Positions 58,990-64,000 of a stretch of 64,000 bases of DNA are shown here, one piece after another. Below the pieces are notes generated by a model. That model ran no database searches and was not told the origin of the DNA. It saw only the letters and a program-made list of their open reading frames with translations. The stretch spans positions 983,349 to 1,047,348 of the forward strand of contig KN832562.1 in assembly GCA_000827205.1 (NCBI GenBank), written 5' to 3'. Origin of the DNA: Plicaturopsis crispa FD-325 SS-3 (Eukaryota > Basidiomycota > Agaricomycetes > Amylocorticiales > Amylocorticiaceae). How positions within the stretch are numbered: the first letter of the stretch is position 1; each line of letters starts with the position of its first letter. Both the position numbers and the translations under genes were made by a program.

Positions 58990-59303
58990 ACTCAAATGGC
59001 CCACATATCCCCAATTACACGGAACTCGTCATTCACAATTGTGGCTGGACTCAACATTTGTCCCAACTCTTATATATTCTCGAATTCAATCCGCCCTGGA
59101 TGCCTTATGATCTTGCGCCCAACGTATGGGACGGAAAAGCCTGCGTGGGCTCCGGGCGTGCGACGTCTTTGGATGGGGAGGTGTACGCGCTGATGGAAAG
59201 GGCGATGTGGCTGCCCGAGCGGCAATGGGTAGCGCATGCAGGGTTCACGCTGCGTGATGACCCCGAGGTTGCGCCCGCACGCCAGGTTCGAGACCGAGGA
59301 TGA
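58990..59303 (+). other. Unidentified coding-like segment, possible terminal exon
   Basis: One frame is open from about 58980 to the stop at 59301-59303. It encodes NYTELVIHNCGWTQHLSQLL, FNPPWMPYDLAPNVWDGKAC, VGSGRATSLDGEVYALMERA and MWLPERQWVAHAGFTLRDDP. The composition (Trp/Pro/Gly motifs, GC-rich third positions) looks like a conserved domain rather than chance, but I do not recognise it. No start or upstream exon was found, so it may be the end of a broken gene. Confidence 0.35.
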
Positions 59304-59597
59304 TTCCGCAGATATTCACCCTCACATCGTTGACTGTCCCTTCCGCGATTCGCTCTTGTATATTCTATGACTCTTATATTCCACCGAAAATTTATGCTCA
59401 TCTGTGTGTCCACAGTCCGCGTACTGACGATGCCACAGAATAATGACTGCTATGGCCCGAGCCTTGAGCACGAAGCCCAGATATCAGCAATGAAGCGGAG
59501 GGTCTCGCTAGGATTGAGAGGATGGCAGAAACACAGTAAACAGCACATCATCAAATTAATGACAGACATAACAAAACATATACCGCTGAGCAAGCTG

Positions 59598-60250
59598 CTA
59601 GTTACCCGTCCATCCTTTTGGCTATGACAGAAGGTCAGTGTGATTGAACAACGAGACACCGCAACACTTACTTTAACCTCGTCGCCGAGCTTTCGTATAA
59701 ATACACTGGGCCGCTCCGCCTTTCGTGCGCCATCTTCGCCTTCATCCCATGTATAACTTGCGCCGACTGCAAGCCGTGCACCGTCGTTATTAAACGCAAG
59801 CGCAGCCACCGCGTTATTGTATTTCGGGTATTGCCTCTGGCAGACGCTTCTTCACCTTGTGGTCCCAAATTGACACCGTCCCATCAGAGCCAGCCGACGC
59901 AAATGTGTTGTATCTAACAAAGTGTCAAATTCTTATGCCAAAGATTGAAGGACCATAAAACATACACAGGGTGGAACGCTAGTGCGTTGACGGGCCAAAC
60001 GTGGTCCGCATCATCGATTGTTTGCCGGTGACATTTGAACGCGTACTTCTTGTCCTGTGCCTCCTGGCTAGGATCGAAATATTCGACCGCTATCCGCCCC
60101 TCGAACGACGCCGTTGCGTATCCTGCAATCGCGTTAGCATAACGGTGGCTTTGAACTTGCAACACAAAGGACTCACCCTGTCCGTCCACCATACACGCTA
60201 GTGATCTTGTCATGAACTTCAGGCTGCTCACGCGCTGCTGCTGCGGCACA
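59598..60250 (-). pseudogene. BUB3: BUB3 spindle-checkpoint WD40 gene, C-terminal fragment
   Basis: Minus-strand exons encode the C-terminal half of BUB3, the seven-bladed WD40 protein that brings BUB1/BUBR1 to kinetochores: SSLKFMTRSLACMVDGQG, ATASFEGRIAVEYFDPSQEA, KKYAFKCHRQTIDDADHVWP, VNALAFHPV, TFASAGSDGTVSIWDHKVKK-RL, YPKYNNAVAALAFNNDGARL, and a last exon ending EVKPKGWTGN. The normal length is about 330-350 residues and only about 160 remain. The N-terminal blades are absent because sequence upstream of about 60250 belongs to duplicated block B. In addition, a one-base frame change (about 59838-59843) separates WDHKVKKRL from YPKYNNA. Both point to a truncated, non-functional copy, unless the junction is an assembly error. 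Confidence 0.8.
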
Positions 60251-60433
60251 TCCATGTCCGTGGACGGCACACGAGGCTCGTCCGCTTGGTATGGCATACA
60301 TTCGGACGCATCGGGACACCATCTATCAGACGCCTTCGCCGCTGCCCTCCAAGGATAGGGAAACACATCGGAGCTGGACCGCACAGAAGACACACGCCGC
60401 GAGGACTATAAGGCCGATTCTGAACGCGCTTGA
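60250..60433 (+). pseudogene. 3' fragment of the coiled-coil gene (block B)
   Basis: Matches the last 60 codons of the gene at 52344-54079 (SVDGTRGSSAWYGIHSDASG-HHL...). A premature TAG replaces the Ser codon after LQG, and the upstream part of the gene is absent. A passenger of the duplication, not a gene. Confidence 0.8.
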
Positions 60434-60998
60434 GCTGGGTAGAGGGAGAAATGCCCTGGAAAGATCGATCATACGTGTTACCTGTACACATCAAGTCCTT
60501 TTGCTGAGGCCGTCGAAACCATGCGAGTGCTACATGCTGCAAATGGGCGATGAATCTCTAAGTAACTGAGTGACAAGACGTAGCACGTCAAAAAACCGAA
60601 TAGACCAACAGGCTCCGGAGGGCTACTTTCGATGATAGCCGCAACAAGAAAGGGTGCATAGACTCAGAGTCAAGGAGGACGCACTGGATGAACGACAAAA
60701 CATGACCGGAACGGTACGCATCTTGAAGGCAACGCTTACGTAAATAATTTCCGCCGCGTCTGAAGATCTGAATGGCCTGCAGCTGCAAAACTTTGAAGTT
60801 TGAACGGTTGAACTTCTATGAAATTCACCGTCTCGACCAAGATTCGACGATAAACTGCCTATCCTCTCGTGCTCGTGGTCCTCCTTGCATACTTCATCTA
60901 GTACACTCGCAGATGGTCCGAAGTTTTCAGACTTTGAAGCTCGAAAACTGAGCAACAGCTATCAAGAAACGCGTAGCACATCCGCCGCGGGTACGCGT
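60434..60998. other. Block B spacer
   Basis: Counterpart of 54080-54620. No gene seen. It ends at the deletion junction gggtacgcg|taaag. Confidence 0.5.
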
Positions 60999-61312
60999 AA
61001 AGTTATATCGGTGTTTTCTGCCGGCCAAAACGGACGCATCGACCTAGACGACCTCGGGCTAAAGAAGACCTACAGCTTGCGGAAAGCCGCTGTACAGGGG
61101 CGCACGTACAATGACCTTATGGTCGAGGTGAGCCCTCTCAGTTAACGTTTTGTGTTCTGTTCTCATGTGTATATGACTTTGCTGTGCGGCATCCTGACAT
61201 TGCGTTTACGCACGCCTACCCAGGTGGTGTGCGTACACCGATGCTTCGCACAACGACAGGAATTGCGAGGTATACGATAGGGCCGGTGGTACACGCACTC
61301 TTGTACCCCTTT
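60999..61312 (+). pseudogene. Truncated SDR copy, left of the assembly gap
   Basis: Copy of the SDR gene lacking its N-terminal cofactor-binding half: the 5' flank is joined directly to KVISVFSAGQNGRIDLDDLG. It continues SLRKAAVQGRTYNDLMVE, and after the intron region AFTHAYPGGVRTPMLRTT. The intron donor is kept, but the acceptor and following codons differ from copy A (acaggatttcgctggg is replaced), so it could not splice normally. It runs into the N gap. Confidence 0.8.
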
Positions 61313-62211
61313 NNNNNNNNNNNNNNNNNNNNNNNNNNNNNNNNNNNNNNNNNNNNNNNNNNNNNNNNNNNNNNNNNNNNNNNNNNNNNNNNNNNNNNNN
61401 NNNNNNNNNNNNNNNNNNNNNNNNNNNNNNNNNNNNNNNNNNNNNNNNNNNNNNNNNNNNNNNNNNNNNNNNNNNNNNNNNNNNNNNNNNNNNNNNNNNN
61501 NNNNNNNNNNNNNNNNNNNNNNNNNNNNNNNNNNNNNNNNNNNNNNNNNNNNNNNNNNNNNNNNNNNNNNNNNNNNNNNNNNNNNNNNNNNNNNNNNNNN
61601 NNNNNNNNNNNNNNNNNNNNNNNNNNNNNNNNNNNNNNNNNNNNNNNNNNNNNNNNNNNNNNNNNNNNNNNNNNNNNNNNNNNNNNNNNNNNNNNNNNNN
61701 NNNNNNNNNNNNNNNNNNNNNNNNNNNNNNNNNNNNNNNNNNNNNNNNNNNNNNNNNNNNNNNNNNNNNNNNNNNNNNNNNNNNNNNNNNNNNNNNNNNN
61801 NNNNNNNNNNNNNNNNNNNNNNNNNNNNNNNNNNNNNNNNNNNNNNNNNNNNNNNNNNNNNNNNNNNNNNNNNNNNNNNNNNNNNNNNNNNNNNNNNNNN
61901 NNNNNNNNNNNNNNNNNNNNNNNNNNNNNNNNNNNNNNNNNNNNNNNNNNNNNNNNNNNNNNNNNNNNNNNNNNNNNNNNNNNNNNNNNNNNNNNNNNNN
62001 NNNNNNNNNNNNNNNNNNNNNNNNNNNNNNNNNNNNNNNNNNNNNNNNNNNNNNNNNNNNNNNNNNNNNNNNNNNNNNNNNNNNNNNNNNNNNNNNNNNN
62101 NNNNNNNNNNNNNNNNNNNNNNNNNNNNNNNNNNNNNNNNNNNNNNNNNNNNNNNNNNNNNNNNNNNNNNNNNNNNNNNNNNNNNNNNNNNNNNNNNNNN
62201 NNNNNNNNNNN
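61313..62211. other. Assembly gap (899 N)
   Basis: Undetermined bases. The 387 bp before the gap (60926-61312) are identical, as far as I can compare, to the 387 bp after it (62212-62598). The gap therefore probably separates two contig ends that should be merged. Confidence 0.95.
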
Positions 62212-62283
62212 TTCAGACTTTGAAGCTCGAAAACTGAGCAACAGCTATCAAGAAACGCGTAGCACATCCGCCGCGGGTACGCG

Positions 62284-62769
62284 TAAAGTTATATCGGTGT
62301 TTTCTGCCGGCCAAAACGGACGCATCGACCTAGACGACCTCGGGCTAAAGAAGACCTACAGCTTGCGGAAAGCCGCTGTACAGGGGCGCACGTACAATGA
62401 CCTTATGGTCGAGGTGAGCCCTCTCAGTTAACGTTTTGTGTTCTGTTCTCATGTGTATATGACTTTGCTGTGCGGCATCCTGACATTGCGTTTACGCACG
62501 CCTACCCAGGTGGTGTGCGTACACCGATGCTTCGCACAACGACAGGAATTGCGAGGTATACGATAGGGCCGGTGGTACACGCACTCTTGTACCCCTTTAC
62601 GCTCTCGCAGGAAGAGTCAGGAGATTACATGCTTCGTGCGCTCCTGTCGAGTGAGAAGGGCGCAAATTACAAGGGGTCGAGGGCCAAGAACTCCAGCAGG
62701 AACCCGTCATCGACGCCGGAAGCGAGGAAGAAACTTTGGGACCACACCGTCGAGGCCACCACCGTCTGA
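62284..62769 (+). pseudogene. Truncated SDR copy, right of the assembly gap
   Basis: Starts as an exact repeat of the pre-gap fragment and continues to the natural end of the SDR: YTIGPVVHALLYPFTLSQEE, SGDYMLRALLSSEKGANYKG, and the C-terminus LWDHTVEATTV. It lacks the N-terminal half, like its twin. If the gap is an artefact, this and the left fragment are one and the same pseudogene. Confidence 0.8.
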
Positions 62770-63932
62770 AGTCAGGTCTGTGCTGTTCTCACCATTTGAA
62801 CTGTGCATGTCTGAACACCAGCGCTAGATCTTCGAACCGCGGGATGTCTGTTGCTATGAATAGGCCCTGCCGTCTATCTCTGTATCGTCGGTCGCCTGGT
62901 TTCTTTTGTACCTACCGATCACGCGATAAGTGTTCCATATCTCTCTACGGTGCGCTCAGATCTCAGTTATATCACCCCGCGCATTGCTCACATAGCACGG
63001 CAGGACCCGAATTGTTACAGTACTGTATGAGACGACTTAACTGATACAATTCTACGGTGGAACCCTATGTGGTCCGATCGCCTTCCGCAAGCCCAACACG
63101 TTCTCCCGAGTCCCGATTATGTTTGACGTGTTACAGCCTCACAGACTATCACCGCTATGCACACCGAGCGCGCAGACTCGATCTGCTTGACCCACGCGTG
63201 GTCCGACGCTGGCAGACCGCGCCCAGCTCTCATCTTCGTGTTCTACTACCGTAGATTGCACACAGTATGTCCATATTTAGCTCTCAGCCCGTCTATATGT
63301 ATGGCGCTTATTCGTCGCGGCTAGGGTCAAATGGCCATGCTCCTGCGCCACCGAATTCCCACCGCCATAGACCAAATTATATCTTACGCTCGGCTCGGCG
63401 AACACTACACTCCGATTATTTTGGCTAGCCGCAAGAACTCGCGAGTCTGCATGTCTCGACCTTCTCAGTGACGGAGCGCCCTGGCGTTTATCATGCGGTG
63501 CGATGACACAGGAACATACCCTTCATAGATCTCTTCCTGCCCAACTCCTGATAGTTCTTGCGATTTGCGCACTTCTCGTCGAGTTCGATGCTATGGAGGA
63601 TCGTAGGAAGACCATACCGGATGAGATGGAGAGCATTGTTGATGATGTCCCGTCTCATCCTTTTGGCGCTTGATTGGCGCGGCGCTGAAACATTGCAACG
63701 GTCAGCTTCGTGAATCTTCCGTGTTTCAATATATCGCAGATCTCGCGTTTGGGGATTTCCTGGCTTGCGAATGCGCGCGTTCTATTGTCTCGTCTCGAGG
63801 CTATGATAAAGCCCTGCTCGTTCGAAGAGGTCGGCCCCACACCGCTCACAGCAATTGCGCGACTGACAGCCCTGTCTTCCGTGCACTTTTCTAGAACGAC
63901 AGCCTGCAGCCTGTACAGCACAGGACAATCGG
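62770..63932. other. Block B spacer between the SDR copy and the caspase-gene promoter
   Basis: Counterpart of 55729-56917 with many substitutions and small indels. The reading frames are not preserved between the copies. No gene seen. Confidence 0.55.
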
Positions 63933-63938
63933 TATAAA
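63933..63938 (+). promoter_or_regulatory. TATA box of a second caspase-domain gene (block B)
   Basis: TATAAA matches the element at 56918-56923. The ATG used in block A is not conserved here (the aligned codon is not ATG); a different ATG lies near 63951. Any gene continues beyond the window. Confidence 0.4.
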
Positions 63939-64000
63939 GACCCCCTCAAATGCCACACCGATTGCCATCCTGTTGTCAAGCCTCCACCACCACCATCACA

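Larger units (their letters stand above)
60250..64000. repeat. Segmental duplication, block B (diverged; continues past the window edge)
   Basis: Same gene order as block A: coiled-coil gene 3' end, SDR, spacer, then the caspase-gene promoter at 63933. It contains the N gap and an internal deletion in the SDR. The left boundary is sharp, at the junction with the BUB3 fragment. Confidence 0.85.

Noticed and set aside
61184-62431. 415-codon ORF spanning the gap
   Set aside because: Its length is mostly the N run; only the SDR pseudogene ends on each side are real sequence.

Overview
The window is genomic DNA from a filamentous fungus, most likely a basidiomycete (Agaricomycetes). Genes are split by many short GT-AG introns (mostly 45-70 nt). 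Several products belong to families typical of Agaricomycetes: lectin-like receptor-type membrane proteins, 7TM proteins, F-box/LRR proteins and caspase-domain proteins. There are no operons, CRISPR arrays, recognisable tRNAs, or retroelement or DNA-transposon coding regions. One assembly gap (899 N) lies at 61313-62211.

1-21.6 kb is a dense block of conserved housekeeping-type genes. In order: the 3' part of a GNAT acetyltransferase (+), a MAPEG membrane protein (+), a mitochondrial 2-oxoadipate dehydrogenase E1 of the DHTKD1 type (+, about 21 exons including a 6-nt micro-exon), a HAD phosphatase (-), a large DDX60/Ski2-like helicase (-), an aldo-keto reductase (+), a broken F-box/LRR gene (-), and the divergent ribosomal protein pair RPS13 (-) / RPS6 (+).

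22-35 kb carries two tandem receptor-like single-pass membrane proteins (+), a 7TM protein (-) with a decayed relative 2 kb upstream, an RNF216-like RBR ubiquitin ligase (+) and an MFS transporter (-). 35.6-41.1 kb is a tandem segmental duplication of about 2.7 kb, each unit holding one aldo-keto reductase (-) and its upstream DNA. 42.7-54.1 kb holds an HMG-box transcription factor (+), two coiled-coil proteins (- and +), a Ser/Gly-rich probable cell-surface protein (+) and a small protein with a WNCQDWC motif (+).

54-64 kb is the most rearranged part. A block holding the 3' end of the coiled-coil gene, an SDR oxidoreductase and the start of a caspase-domain gene (block A, about 53.9-57.0 kb) recurs as diverged block B (about 60.25 kb to the window edge). 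Block B has a truncated SDR and adjoins a C-terminal fragment of the spindle-checkpoint gene BUB3. The sequence on both sides of the N gap is the same 387 bp, which points to an unmerged contig overlap rather than a true repeat. No clearly new multi-gene system was found. The best leads are the broken BUB3 and duplication junction, the AKR duplication, the micro-exon and the receptor-like pair.
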